A stretch of DNA of 64,000 bases from the NCBI RefSeq assembly GCF_006716675.1, contig NZ_VFPM01000002.1:124001-188000 (forward strand), in the 5' to 3' direction. The stretch comes from Humibacillus xanthopallidus. GTDB taxonomy: Bacteria; Actinomycetota; Actinomycetes; Actinomycetales; Dermatophilaceae. Made by a program: the position numbers and the translations under genes. Each line of letters begins with the position of its first letter. The stretch's first letter is position 1. The notes under the pieces were generated by a model. That model was given only the letters and a program-made list of their open reading frames with translations, did not search any database and was not told the DNA's origin. Positions 44,322 to 54,009 of the stretch are shown here, in pieces.

Positions 44322-45875
44322 GTGAGCGTTGTTGTCGCAGAGTGGCGCCCGGTCGAGGCATGCCTGTTGCAGCAGGCCCTGCGACTGACCAACGAGGCGT
44401 TCGCGGCACGTCTAGGGTCCGCCGCCCGGACGATTGCAAAATGGCACGCCAACCCGGCCATGAGGTTGACCCTCGATATGCAGCAGGCCCTCGACACAAT
44501 GCTCGAGCGCGCCACCGAGGAGCAGCGGCTGCGCTTCACGCGGCTCGTGGCGCCACCATGGGAGAAGCAACCCGAACACCGTGAGCCCTGGCGGCGACGA
44601 CTCAACGCTGACGGAGACGTCGCGTCCGCCCTCGACTGCCTCGACGGCATACGACAAGAGCCTCCTGGCACGACACGTCGCGACGTCGAAGAATTGCTTT
44701 GTGACGGTGGCGCGGAACGACTCCAAGCGCGCGTGCGCGCCCGGGGAAGTCTGGACAGAGCCGTGGTCGCTGACATCGTCCGGCACTTCTACAGCACGTC
44801 GCCAGCGGGCTTCGGCACGGTGGTACTCACGTTGCCCGGCATTCGAGAAGCAACGACACTGGTCGCTCGTGACGCCTGGCTGGACCCGCGGCTCGACCTC
44901 GAGTCGGGCAGCCAAGGCTTCCAGCTCGTCCACGAGCTGCCCAGCGTGGAGGTGCCCAAGACACCAAGCCTGATCCAGGCGGCGACGCTACGACTCGCCG
45001 AGATCCTTCTTGCCAGAACGAGATTCGTTGACGCGCCCGTCTATCGGATGGTGCGGAGGCCTGGGGAGGGCGGCGTGGTTGGCGCACAGTTTGCGCTCGA
45101 CACGTTCGCGCGGTACGGCCTCACGTGGAATCTGCTCGAGGCTGAAGTGTGCGATCTGGCACTGGGGCTGCGTGACAACCTCCCCCTCCGTGAGCTCCTG
45201 CTGCCCTCGGCGACGGCCGTGCTCGAGCCGGCATCGCGGATCTGCGTCGGTGGCGCGCAGGCCCTATGCGCCTTCGCTCGGCCCCCTGAGGGCGACGCGC
45301 CGGCGGACTACTTGCTCCTCGTCCAGGAACGCAGCCCGCAGGTGGTCAACGCAACGGGACGATTGGCTGCGATCCCGAAGTGCTTCCATCAACCCATCAA
45401 CGACGCCACCCGGGACCTGGGGCTTGGGCGCACGATGATGCGGGAGCTCGAGGAGGAGCTCTTCGGCCGCGACGAGCTTGATGCCGGCAGGGGAGGCAAC
45501 ACAATCGCCGACCCGATGCATCCGAGTCGGCTCAGCCCACCAATGCGCTGGCTGGTCGGCTCGCATCGATGGGGCATGGAGGGCACTGGCTTCGGCTTCA
45601 ACCTCACAACCGGCAACTACGAGTACGCAGCCCTCATCGCCGTCCACGACGAAGACTTCTGGAACCGCTTCGGCGGCGTAATCGAAACGAACTGGGAGTC
45701 CTCAAGGCTGCGCACACTCTCAAGCCGCGACGGCCCCGGGATCGCGGCCGTCATGCGCGAGCCCGGCTGGTCCGACGAGGGGCTCGTCGCGTTCGCATTA
45801 GGGTTGAAGCGACTGGCCGAGCTGGACCCCGAGCGGGTTGTCCTCCCGCCCTTCGAGATCGGAGTTGAGACGTGA
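44322..45875 (+). CDS. HTH regulator with a Nudix-like C-terminal domain
   Basis: 517 residues from a GTG at 44322 (GGCGAG upstream). Residues about 10-65 form an XRE-like helix-turn-helix (QALRLTNEAFAARLGSAART, IAKWHANPAMRL). The C-terminal half has DYLLLVQERSPQVVNATGRL and RTMMRELEEELFGRDEL, which resembles a Nudix box (G-x5-E-x7-REUxEE), with HRWGMEGTGFGFNLTTGNYE following. Such proteins occur with a small cupin gene in actinobacteria. It overlaps the cupin gene by four bases. Confidence 0.65.
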   Translation: MSVVVAEWRPVEACLLQQALRLTNEAFAARLGSAARTIAKWHANPAMRLTLDMQQALDTMLERATEEQRLRFTRLVAPPWEKQPEHREPWRRRLNADGDVASALDCLDGIRQEPPGTTRRDVEELLCDGGAERLQARVRARGSLDRAVVADIVRHFYSTSPAGFGTVVLTLPGIREATTLVARDAWLDPRLDLESGSQGFQLVHELPSVEVPKTPSLIQAATLRLAEILLARTRFVDAPVYRMVRRPGEGGVVGAQFALDTFARYGLTWNLLEAEVCDLALGLRDNLPLRELLLPSATAVLEPASRICVGGAQALCAFARPPEGDAPADYLLLVQERSPQVVNATGRLAAIPKCFHQPINDATRDLGLGRTMMRELEEELFGRDELDAGRGGNTIADPMHPSRLSPPMRWLVGSHRWGMEGTGFGFNLTTGNYEYAALIAVHDEDFWNRFGGVIETNWESSRLRTLSSRDGPGIAAVMREPGWSDEGLVAFALGLKRLAELDPERVVLPPFEIGVET

Positions 45876-46213
45876 GCATCGCCGCTGGCAACGCGTTTGA
45901 GGACGGCAGTCCCTACCGGGGCTGGATCGTCGGGAACTTCATTGAGCCAGCGGACAACGTGCGCAACTCCTCGGACGTGGAGATCAAGTGGGGAGTCCAC
46001 AAGGCCGGCGAGGAACGGGCGGAGTGGACCACGGGCGAGACCAGGACGTCGATCATGTTTCTCATCTCGGGTCACTTCGTGCAGAAACTGCCCGACCGCG
46101 AGGTCGAGCTGGCGAAGCCGGGCGACTACGTGATGTGGGGACCAGGGGTCCTCCACGCGTGGCAGGCACTCGAGGACTCCACGATGTTGACCGTCCGCTG
46201 GGGTGCTAGTTAG
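45872..46213 (+). CDS. Small cupin-domain protein
   Basis: 113 residues from a GTG overlapping the regulator stop (GTGA). Single cupin barrel: EIKWGVHKAGEERAEWTTGE, TSIMFLISGHFVQKLPDREV, AKPGDYVMWGPGVLHAWQAL. The His/Glu metal ligands are partly present (HAW). Likely a small-molecule sensor or partner for the regulator; often mislabelled as a signal peptidase. Confidence 0.75.
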   Translation: MSIAAGNAFEDGSPYRGWIVGNFIEPADNVRNSSDVEIKWGVHKAGEERAEWTTGETRTSIMFLISGHFVQKLPDREVELAKPGDYVMWGPGVLHAWQALEDSTMLTVRWGAS

Positions 46214-46241
46214 GAGTCGTCCTCGGCGAACGCCGAAGCCC

Positions 46242-46765
46242 TTACCACTTGCCGAATGACGTCGCTCTCGGCTTGACCAGGGCGAGATCGAGTGTGGAAG
46301 CGAGGTCGCAGGAGCGACCCGCCTGTGCTTTCTCGGCGGCTTCGGTGGCGAGGAGGTCGGCAGCCGTGTTCATGGGGGACGCGTTCGATGGGTCGTGGCC
46401 CGGGACCTTCAAGAACGTCACTGACCCAGCGCGGGAGTCGAGCTCCCGCCAGATGGCAACGATGATGTCGGCGTTGGCTACAGGCTGCTTCTTGGAGTTG
46501 CGCATCCCGTTGCGCTCCCAGTTGGCCCGCCAGGTCGTCGAGCAGTCGCGGGCATAGGTCGAGTCGATCTGAATGATGAAGCGCTCGACTTCAGGGTGGT
46601 CGCGCAGTGCGCTGAGCACAGCGTTGAGCTCAGCGACGTTGTGGGTGCCATGCGCCTGTCCCGAGGCGTGATAGTTGCCGTGCTCGTCGCCCATGCCCAC
46701 CCCGCGGGGCCCGGATTTCCAATGCATGCCCCGTCGGTTCCGACAGTCAGCGCTTCGGCGGGCAT
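46242..46765 (-). pseudogene. Frameshifted RNase HI
   Basis: The ATG at 46765 (AAGGAG upstream) begins MPAEALTVGTDGACIGNPGP then AGWAW, the RNase H first strand with catalytic Asp11. The continuation DEHGNYHASGQAHGTHNVAE, FIIQIDSTYARD, GHDPSNASPMNTAADLLATE lies in another frame: one base appears missing after GWAW (near 46694). Across the two frames all four catalytic acids (D, E, D, D) survive. It could be a recent mutation, a sequencing error or a frameshift used by the cell. Confidence 0.75.
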
Positions 46766-46959
46766 GCAGGGCTCCTTCTCGCGGCGATGCTGCATGAGAC
46801 CTCTACAGGCGTGTCTCGGCTCCAGAGCGTAGGCGCGACCAAGGACACGCCATGACCGACGGGGTTCTCGGGTGATTCTCGCCTTCCGGAACCTCTTGGC
46901 AGTCCTCGCCATTTTGCCGAGGGCACGCCCGACACCCCAACGGCCGCTGTGGACCAGCG

Positions 46960-47229
46960 TCACCCCGCCTGAGGGCGTCGCGAGCTACCCGCGTTTCGTC
47001 GATGGGGGGTCAGCTCGGGTCCGAGGAGCAGGGCGGCCCGAGCACGCCCAGAGGTTTGCACCAGTTCGGCTACAGCGGCGCTGAGCACCTCGTTGGCCGC
47101 GTCGAGCTTGGTTTGAACCCGATCTCGCGCTCGAGCAGCGAGCTCGACTGCTCTCAGGGCCTCAGTCTCGAGGCGCTGGGCATCCTGGAGCCGCTTGCGA
47201 GCGGCAGGATCAACTGGGAGTGGGCACAT
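46960..47229 (-). CDS. Small helical/coiled-coil protein
   Basis: 89 residues; the ATG at 47229 follows CGGAGG at good spacing. A long amphipathic helix (ARKRLQDAQRLETEALRAVE, LAARARDRVQTKLDAANEVL) makes up most of it. Unknown function; small coiled-coil proteins of this type are common on actinobacterial elements. Confidence 0.6.
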   Translation of the reverse strand: MCPLPVDPAARKRLQDAQRLETEALRAVELAARARDRVQTKLDAANEVLSAAVAELVQTSGRARAALLLGPELTPHRRNAGSSRRPQAG

Positions 47230-47334
47230 CGTCTACCTCCGGGGCTCAGGTTGTGATCGTCGCGAGGACGTTTCGTTTGGGACACCATTGGCAACTCATC
47301 GAACAGTTGTTCGACACGATGCCACAATGGGGCG

Positions 47335-47622
47335 ATGGCAGGCGGGATGGGACGTGGGCGCGGCGTTCCGCTGTGGGACCGTCCCGTGGCCACGCCAGGA
47401 CTCGCCTCCACAACGCCGAAGCACGCTCGCCGTCACTGTTGGGTGGAAGGACCCCCGGACAACCCGGGTCCCTGGCCGGGCGTCGTCGTCGAATGGCGCC
47501 ACGATCCGAGCGACGCAGAGTGGTCCGCGCTTGTCGTCTACGTGGTCTCGGATGCCGTGAGCTCGACCACGGTGCACACCTGGTTGTCCGCGCGCTTCCT
47601 ACGGCCAGCTGACGTGACCTGA
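47335..47622 (+). CDS. Small conserved-looking protein upstream of the relaxase
   Basis: 95 residues. The segment HCWVEGPPDNPGPWPGVVVE then WRHDPSDAEWSALVVYVVSD is a beta-rich pattern I associate with small proteins accompanying actinobacterial conjugative elements. The start is uncertain. It lies about 135 bp before the relaxase gene on the same strand. Confidence 0.55.
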   Translation: MAGGMGRGRGVPLWDRPVATPGLASTTPKHARRHCWVEGPPDNPGPWPGVVVEWRHDPSDAEWSALVVYVVSDAVSSTTVHTWLSARFLRPADVT

Positions 47623-47757
47623 CCGAACGCCCCCTGGGGACGCCGCGCTAGGGCCGCTGCCGGGGCCGATCCCAGACACCACAACACTCGCTCTACACGT
47701 CTGGCACCCGCTCCGCGGGTGGACCGGTGGTGCCCCCGCGCCGCCCGTGACCGGTCC

Positions 47758-50718
47758 ATGACGATGTCCATCAGACGGATGACGCCGGGAGCGGGGTACC
47801 GCTACCTGATGTCCTCCGTTGCCCGGATGGACCAGGCCGGCCCCGCGGCCGGGCTTCAGGCGTACTACGCCGCCAACGGCACCCCGCCCGGCTGGTTCCT
47901 CGGCGCTGGCCTCGCCGGCCTCAACAACGGCCAAGGCGTCCAGGCGGGCTCGGTCGTCACGGAGGAGCACCTGTGGCGGATGCTCGGCATGCTGCAGGAC
48001 CCCGTGACCGGCGAGCAGCTCGGTCAGGCCCCTCCGACCCATCGTGCACAGGACGTCGACGACCTCGGCCGGCCGAAGAAGGCGCCGCAGACCGTCGCCG
48101 GATTCGACCTGACCTTCTCCGCGCCGAAGTCCGTCTCCGTCGCGTGGGCGCTCGCCGACGACCCCACCCGCGCCCGGATTTACGGCGCGCATCGCCGTGC
48201 GCTCGAGGCGGTCATTGGCTACGGCGAGAGCCAGGTCTTCGCCACCCGGATGGGCAAGGGCGGCGTGATCCAGGAGGACATCCGCGGCATCGTCGCGACC
48301 GCGTTCGACCACTGGGACTCCCGCGCGGGCGACCCCCAGCTCCACACCCACGTTGTGGTCCTCAACCGGGTCCAGGCCGTCGCCGACGGCGCGTGGCGCA
48401 CGCTCGACTCGAAGGCGCTCTACCGCGCCGCGGTCGGCATGTCCGAGCTGTACAACGGCGTCCTCGCCGACGAGCTGACCGCCGAACTCGGCTGGGGCTG
48501 GACGCCTGAGCAGCGTCGCCGGTCGGCCGAACCGAAGTGGGAGGTCGACGGCGTGCCGCAGCCGCTGCGGGAGCACTTCTCCCAGCGCTCGAACGCGATC
48601 GAGACCGCCAAGGACGACCTCGTCGCCGCGTTCGCCAGGTCCCACGGGCGGCAACCTACTGCACGCGAAGTCATCAAGCTGCGCCAGCAGGCCACCCTCG
48701 CCACGCGCGAGGACAAGCACGTCCGGCCCCTGCGGGAGCTGATCAACAAGTGGAAGGACCGCGCCCGGCCTTTCGTGGGTGCCGACCCTGACACCTGGGT
48801 TGGAAATCTCACGAAGCTCACCCCACCACGGCTGGTCGCGGCCGTGAATCTCGACGACGGGATGCTGCGCGACGTCGCCACTGTCGTCCTGACCCAGGTC
48901 GCCAACAAGCGCGCCACCTTCACCCGCGCCAACCTGCTTGCCGAGACCTTTCGCGAGCTGCACGGGGTCCGGTTCGCCACCCCCGCCGACCGCGTCGCAG
49001 TCGCCGAGAAGACCGCGACGTATGCCGCCGAGCGTGCCGTCATGCTCACCCCGCCAGAGGTCGGCCGGGTTCCCGACGTGCTGAAGCGCGCGGACGGGTC
49101 GAGCAAGTTCCGAGCGCGCAACAGCGAGATCTACGCCACCCAGGAACTCCTGGACGCCGAAGCCCGCCTCCTCGAGGCAGCAGCCGCGCTCGACGCCCCG
49201 ACCGCACCCTTGCCCGCCGAGCACAACCGGGCCGAGACGGTCGCCGCAGGCCGGAAGGTCCTCTCCGGGGAGCAGGCCGCAGCTGTCTCTGCGGTCCTCA
49301 CGTCTGGTCGCCGGCTCGACCTGATCGTCGGCGCCGCCGGCACCGGCAAATCCACCACCATGGTCGGCGTCCGCGCCGCTTGGGAAGCAGCCCACGGACC
49401 CGGTTCGGTCATCGGGCTCGCACCATCTGCCGCGGCAGCGGAAGTCCTCGCCGACGCCGTCGGCGTCCCCACCGAGAACACCGCCAAGTGGATCACCGAG
49501 CACCGCCGCCTCCCCGAACGGCGCCAGGAGATCGAGGCGTATGCCGATCGGATGGCTGGCGCCTACCCCTCGCAAGCCACCCGGGAACTGCAGAAGCAGG
49601 CGGCCGCCAGCTCCGCGGCTTACGCCAGGTTCTGCCTGCGGCCGGGTCAGTTGGTGATCGTCGATGAGGCGTCCATGGCCGCCACGATGGACCTGGACTA
49701 CATCACCACCGCGGCTGAGCGGGCGGGCGCGAAGGTGCTGCTGGTTGGGGACTGGGCGCAGCTGTCTCCGGTGCAGGCCGGGGGTTCGTTCAAGTTGCTC
49801 GCCGACACGCGGCGGGACGCGCCCGCGCTGCACGACGTGCGCCGTTTCCGACACGAGTGGGAACGGGTCGCCTCGCTCAAGCTCCGCGCGGGCAGGCCCT
49901 CCGTCGCGGCTGCCTATATGGGGCGCGGGCGGGTCGAATCTGGCAGCCGTGAGGACATGATCGACCTGATCTTCGACGGCTGGCTGACGGATGTCCGCGC
50001 TGGGCGGGCGTCGCTGATGCTCGCCGCGGACGCCGAGACCGTCGCGGACCTGAACGCCCGGGCCCATGCGTATCGCGTGGAGGTAGGTGAGGTTGCTGCG
50101 GAGGGGGTGCGGGTGGCCGAGGGTGTCGTGGTCGGCGTGGGTGACGTGGTCGTGACCCGACACAACCAGCGTTCCCTCGTGACCGGAAGAGGGTGGGTCA
50201 AGAACGGTGACGACTGGATTGTGCAGTGCACCGAACGTGACGGATCCATGCGGGTGCAGCGCGCCGGCGGGGGAGCGGTCGCCCAGCTGCCGGCGACCTA
50301 CGTTCAGGCGCATGTCGAGCTCGGCTACGCCAGTACGGCGCACCGCGCGCAAGGTCGCACTGTCGACACGGCGCACGCTTATGTCAGCACAGCTACGGTA
50401 CGTGAGCCGCTCTACGTGATGGTCACCCGAGGCCGCGAATCGAACCGGCTTTACGTCGACACCACCTACGACCCGGACGCGTCGACCACCCACGAGGGCG
50501 TGACCCAAGCGGACCCGGGCGAGGTCCTTGCGCACGTCATCAGCGCCAGCGGCGCCGAACTATCCGCGACGGCCACCCGTCAGGCCGAGGAGGCCGCAAC
50601 ACACGCAGAGTCGCGCGTCATGGCCGAAAGTGCAGTAGTGGCCGCACGCCACCGCGCCGTCAGATCGGTCTCTCCTTCTGCGGATCGGCCCTACCTGGCC
50701 AACGGGCCTATGATTTGA
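47758..50718 (+). CDS. MobF-type relaxase-helicase (TrwC/TraI family)
   Basis: 987 residues from the ATG at 47758. The N-terminal relaxase domain has a Tyr-rich start (GYRYLMSS), FDLTFSAPKSVSVAWALA and the metal-binding His cluster DPQLHTHVVVLNR (about 196-198). The C-terminal part is an SF1 helicase: Walker A GAAGTGKST near 525, VIVDEASMA, VLLVGDWAQLSPVQAGGSF, and ATYVQAHVELGYASTAHRAQ (motif V). It nicks oriT and unwinds the transferred strand. MobF proteins in this group are often longer; the end after the helicase domain is short. oriT was not identified; 47623-47757 is the natural place to look. Confidence 0.9.
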   Translation: MTMSIRRMTPGAGYRYLMSSVARMDQAGPAAGLQAYYAANGTPPGWFLGAGLAGLNNGQGVQAGSVVTEEHLWRMLGMLQDPVTGEQLGQAPPTHRAQDVDDLGRPKKAPQTVAGFDLTFSAPKSVSVAWALADDPTRARIYGAHRRALEAVIGYGESQVFATRMGKGGVIQEDIRGIVATAFDHWDSRAGDPQLHTHVVVLNRVQAVADGAWRTLDSKALYRAAVGMSELYNGVLADELTAELGWGWTPEQRRRSAEPKWEVDGVPQPLREHFSQRSNAIETAKDDLVAAFARSHGRQPTAREVIKLRQQATLATREDKHVRPLRELINKWKDRARPFVGADPDTWVGNLTKLTPPRLVAAVNLDDGMLRDVATVVLTQVANKRATFTRANLLAETFRELHGVRFATPADRVAVAEKTATYAAERAVMLTPPEVGRVPDVLKRADGSSKFRARNSEIYATQELLDAEARLLEAAAALDAPTAPLPAEHNRAETVAAGRKVLSGEQAAAVSAVLTSGRRLDLIVGAAGTGKSTTMVGVRAAWEAAHGPGSVIGLAPSAAAAEVLADAVGVPTENTAKWITEHRRLPERRQEIEAYADRMAGAYPSQATRELQKQAAASSAAYARFCLRPGQLVIVDEASMAATMDLDYITTAAERAGAKVLLVGDWAQLSPVQAGGSFKLLADTRRDAPALHDVRRFRHEWERVASLKLRAGRPSVAAAYMGRGRVESGSREDMIDLIFDGWLTDVRAGRASLMLAADAETVADLNARAHAYRVEVGEVAAEGVRVAEGVVVGVGDVVVTRHNQRSLVTGRGWVKNGDDWIVQCTERDGSMRVQRAGGGAVAQLPATYVQAHVELGYASTAHRAQGRTVDTAHAYVSTATVREPLYVMVTRGRESNRLYVDTTYDPDASTTHEGVTQADPGEVLAHVISASGAELSATATRQAEEAATHAESRVMAESAVVAARHRAVRSVSPSADRPYLANGPMI

Positions 50719-51353
50719 CGTTCCATGCCTAGCTTGAGCCGCCCGGCCGCGCCTAGATCGCTGGTGCAAACGGACGAGCCTGCCCCCTGACCCTTCTGTG
50801 CATGCGTGGTGCACTTCCCTCGCATCTGAACGGAAGCCAGCTTTGGCCCGGAGCGCAGGCGCCTGAGAGGCGTGCACACGGGCGAGGCGAGAAGTCTTGC
50901 CCCCCAACGCGGTCGGGCGTGAGCTGCCTCTGTGCCCACCGTTCGCGCAACGGAACGCGCCGAGGGGCCGGAACCCGACGACCCCCTCTCACCGACCGCC
51001 AGTCGACGGCCGGACAGGGCGTAGAGTCGCCAGCTGGCCCAGTCCGCCCGAAGCCAAGATGATCGACAACCCCGACGCCTGCAAGGGCAAACAGACCTGG
51101 TCCGGTCTGTCACGTCGTTGTCCCACGCCGAATATCGTCCGGCCGCGAGCAGGGCCCGAATGTCTCGTCGGCGCCGATGTGCGGGTTCATGCCGTCGATC
51201 GGCTTTGGGCGCGGCATCGCGAGCTGGCGTCGTCCACAGACAGCGATCTGCCCGCCCTCGCCGCGGGTCGCCGCGAAGCCGTCGGTGCTCCTCGCTAGTC
51301 TGCGTTCCACAGCTGGGCAACGAGAGGCACCCGGGAGCGGAACGAGGAGAGCG
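50719..51353. other. Intergenic between relaxase and the methylase-McrBC operon
   Basis: About 635 bases with no gene I can support. The promoter of the five-gene operon should lie in its right part. No tRNA, repeat or gene fragment recognised. Confidence 0.4.
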
Positions 51354-52391
51354 ATGACGATCACCACCCGGAACCGAGACTTCCGCGAAGCGCGCAGGGC
51401 CAAGGCCGATGAGTTCTACACATCGCTCTATGACATCGAGCTCGAGCTGAAGCACTACCGGCCCCACTTTGAGGGCAAGGTCGTCTACTGCAACTGCGAC
51501 GACCCCCGGGCCAGCAATTTCTTCCGCTACTTCGCCGCCAACTTCGAGCATCTCGGCCTGAAGAAGCTCATCACTACCTGCTACCGCAGCCGGGACGCCA
51601 GCCAGTTTGGCCGCGACGACTCCGACCACGCTGTCTATCTGGAGTACAACGGCGAAAGGAGCGACAGTAGGATCCCCGCCGCCGAGGAGATTGGCATCGA
51701 GCCACTCGCCGGCGACGGCGACTTCCGCAGCGCCGAGAGTGTCCAGCTGCTTCAGGAGGCCGACATCGTGGTAACCAACCCGCCGTTCTCGCTGTTCCGC
51801 GAGTACGTCGCGCAACTAGTTGAGCACCAGAAGCAGTTTTTGATCATCGGAAACATGAACGCCCTGACCTACAAAGAGATCTTCCCGCTCTTTCAGCACG
51901 ACCAGATGTGGTATGGGCCGAGCATCCGCAGTGGCGACCGCGAGTTCCGTGTGCCGGACGACTACCCCATAACCGCGGCGGGCTCACGGATCGACAGAGA
52001 CGGCCGCAAGTATGTGCGGGTGAAGGGCGTCCGCTGGTTCACCAACCTCGACTACACGGGGCGACACGAGGACCTGAAGCTCCATCGGACCTATAGCCCA
52101 CACGCCTACCCGAAATATGCCAACTTTGACGCGATCGACGTCAGCAAGACCATGGACATCCCCGCCGACTACGAAGGCCCCATGGGTGTGCCGATCACCT
52201 TCCTCGACAAGTACAACCCGAGTCAGTTTGACATTCTCGGTTCCAGCAAGACGCTTGGCCGTCCGATGTCAGGGATCGCGAAGAGGGGCACCTATCAGCA
52301 GGGGGGACCCCGCTTCTACCTGCCTAACGGCGACGGCACCTACCGCCGAATGTACGACCGCATCGTTATCAAGAACAAACATCTGACATGA
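51354..52391 (+). CDS. EcoRI-type adenine-specific DNA methyltransferase
   Basis: 345 residues from the ATG at 51354 (AGGAGA upstream). Features of the M.EcoRI family: YCNCDDPRASNFFRYFAANF (SAM region), EADIVVTNPPFSLFREYVAQ with the catalytic NPPF, NMNALTYKEIFPLFQHDQMW and GVPITFLDKYNPSQFDILG. It would methylate adenine N6 in a specific site. First gene of a five-gene operon, 27 bp before the second methylase. Confidence 0.88.
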   Translation: MTITTRNRDFREARRAKADEFYTSLYDIELELKHYRPHFEGKVVYCNCDDPRASNFFRYFAANFEHLGLKKLITTCYRSRDASQFGRDDSDHAVYLEYNGERSDSRIPAAEEIGIEPLAGDGDFRSAESVQLLQEADIVVTNPPFSLFREYVAQLVEHQKQFLIIGNMNALTYKEIFPLFQHDQMWYGPSIRSGDREFRVPDDYPITAAGSRIDRDGRKYVRVKGVRWFTNLDYTGRHEDLKLHRTYSPHAYPKYANFDAIDVSKTMDIPADYEGPMGVPITFLDKYNPSQFDILGSSKTLGRPMSGIAKRGTYQQGGPRFYLPNGDGTYRRMYDRIVIKNKHLT

Positions 52392-52418
52392 CCAGGTCCA
52401 CAAAGCAGAAAGGTAGCC

Positions 52419-53441
52419 ATGTCGTATCGCTACCTCGGTAACAAGACTCGGCTGACCGACTGGATAGTCGGCGAAATCGCTCGAATTCTGCCAGTAGGTT
52501 CGACTATCGCCGACCCGATGTGTGGTACCGCGGCTGTCTCCATCGCTTTGGCCCGGGCTGGCTACGCTGTCACGGCGGCCGATGCGCTGACCTTTCCCGT
52601 CATCCATGCACGCGCTCGTCTCCTAGCCAAGCAGCCACCGGCATTCAAGGCGCTTGGCGGGTACGTGAAGGCCCTGCACTGGATGCGCTCGGCCGCGCCT
52701 ATGGAGGGCTACTTCTTCCGGGAGTTCGGCGAGGGTGGCAAGCCCGCCAACGGGCGGCCGCCACGGCTCTACTTCTCGGCGACAAACGCCGCACACATCG
52801 ACGGCGTCCGAGACGGCATCCGGCAGCTGGCGGCGGCCGGTGTCCTAACAGAGGTCGAGCACAGTGTGCTGCTGCATCACCTAATTCTGGGCGCCAACAA
52901 AGTCGCCAACATCAGCGGTACCTATGGGTACTTCCTGCGCAAGCTCTCCCGCTCGGCCCTTCAGCCCCTGGCATTCGAGCCGATCGAGTTTGAGCCTACC
53001 CCGTGCCATCACACGGTCCTCCAAGGTCCGGTCGAGCAACTCGCCTCAACTCTCACGACTGACGCCGTGTACCTCGATCCGCCGTACACCAAGCGCCAGT
53101 ACGCCGGGAACTACCACGTGTTGGAAACATTGGCTCGCGAGGATGAGCCGGTCGCCGCTGGGGACGGCGGGCTCCGGCCGTGGACGGACCAGGCATCTGA
53201 CTTCTGCTATCGCCGCAGTGCCGGACAGGCCTTCCGGGAGACGCTCAAACGACTCGAAGTGCCGCACGTGTTCATCTCGTACAGCGAGGACGGCCAAGTC
53301 CAGGAAGATGAACTGTTGTCGATCCTGAGAGACTTCGGCAAGGTCACACTTCATGAGCAACCCCACGCCCGATACCGCAGCAACGACCGTGTTAAGGATG
53401 GATCAGTGCTGGAGCGGCTGTACCACGTTGAGGCCTTCTGA
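52419..53441 (+). CDS. D12/Dam-class adenine DNA methyltransferase
   Basis: 340 residues, with AAAGG before the ATG. Motifs: YLGNKTRLTDWIV (motif X), TIADPMCGTAAVSIALARAG (motif I), VYLDPPYTKRQYAGNYHVLE (motif IV, DPPY), HVFISYSEDGQVQEDELL. A different class from its upstream neighbour, so the pair may methylate the two strands of an asymmetric site, or two sites. 2-bp gap to the next gene. Confidence 0.88.
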   Translation: MSYRYLGNKTRLTDWIVGEIARILPVGSTIADPMCGTAAVSIALARAGYAVTAADALTFPVIHARARLLAKQPPAFKALGGYVKALHWMRSAAPMEGYFFREFGEGGKPANGRPPRLYFSATNAAHIDGVRDGIRQLAAAGVLTEVEHSVLLHHLILGANKVANISGTYGYFLRKLSRSALQPLAFEPIEFEPTPCHHTVLQGPVEQLASTLTTDAVYLDPPYTKRQYAGNYHVLETLAREDEPVAAGDGGLRPWTDQASDFCYRRSAGQAFRETLKRLEVPHVFISYSEDGQVQEDELLSILRDFGKVTLHEQPHARYRSNDRVKDGSVLERLYHVEAF

Positions 53442-53443
53442 GC

Positions 53444-54001
53444 ATGGCGCAGAAAATAAACATCGACCGCATCTGGTGGCGCAACGTCCAGCCCGGTGAG
53501 TTCTACAACATCGAGCGACACCATCAGATCCAGGGAGGCGGCGGGTCTCTCTACATCGAGATCCCGAGCTCGATGGTGCCCGCCACCCTCGACTTCCTGG
53601 ACGCAACGGGGGCCAACGTAGATGCGCTCCCGGTCATCACGATCCATGCCGGCGTCGTCGGGCAGCCCGGCCTGGCTGGTCCTATTGAGTTTCAGCGAAA
53701 GCAAGGCAGTCGGATGCGCATCGCGCGTCAGAACCGCCAGCAGCCCAACTCTCAGCGGCATCCGGCGTGGACCGCTGCCCGTGGCTTCCCGACCGCGCCG
53801 GACGATGTCCGGAACAAGCAGGAGGCGCTGCCGTACTTTCCCGAGGGCGGCCTCCGCGTCTACATCGCCAAGACCGCGGAGGGCGACTACTATGCCGGGT
53901 TCACCAAGGGGTCGCGTCCAGCAGACATGAAGCCCAACGACCCGATGTGGGATCTCTACCCTGAAGGCAGAGTTGTGGGCGGTGTGATCGATGCGGACTG
54001 A
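53444..54001 (+). CDS. Unknown 185-aa protein of the methylase-McrBC operon
   Basis: Starts MAQKINIDRIWWRNVQPGEF; contains SLYIEIPSSMVPATLDFLDA, VITIHAGVVGQPG, and RVYIAKTAEGDYYAGFTKGS. Strand-rich with many aromatic residues and a central basic patch (RKQGSRMRIARQNRQQ). No known family. Its place between the methylases and McrB, with gaps of 2 and 8 bp, suggests a DNA-recognition or specificity subunit, or an accessory to the restriction complex; that is inference. Confidence 0.75.
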   Translation: MAQKINIDRIWWRNVQPGEFYNIERHHQIQGGGGSLYIEIPSSMVPATLDFLDATGANVDALPVITIHAGVVGQPGLAGPIEFQRKQGSRMRIARQNRQQPNSQRHPAWTAARGFPTAPDDVRNKQEALPYFPEGGLRVYIAKTAEGDYYAGFTKGSRPADMKPNDPMWDLYPEGRVVGGVIDAD

Positions 54002-54009
54002 GGTAGGAA

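Noticed and set aside
47672..47705. CCAGAC...GTCTGG inverted repeat as oriT
   Set aside because: Only a 6-bp stem with a long loop; position before the relaxase is right but the signal is too weak to call.
47599..50535. 978-codon minus-strand open frame
   Set aside because: Lies wholly opposite the relaxase, has Gly/Arg/Val-rich composition and no motif; the relaxase is on the plus strand with clear domains.
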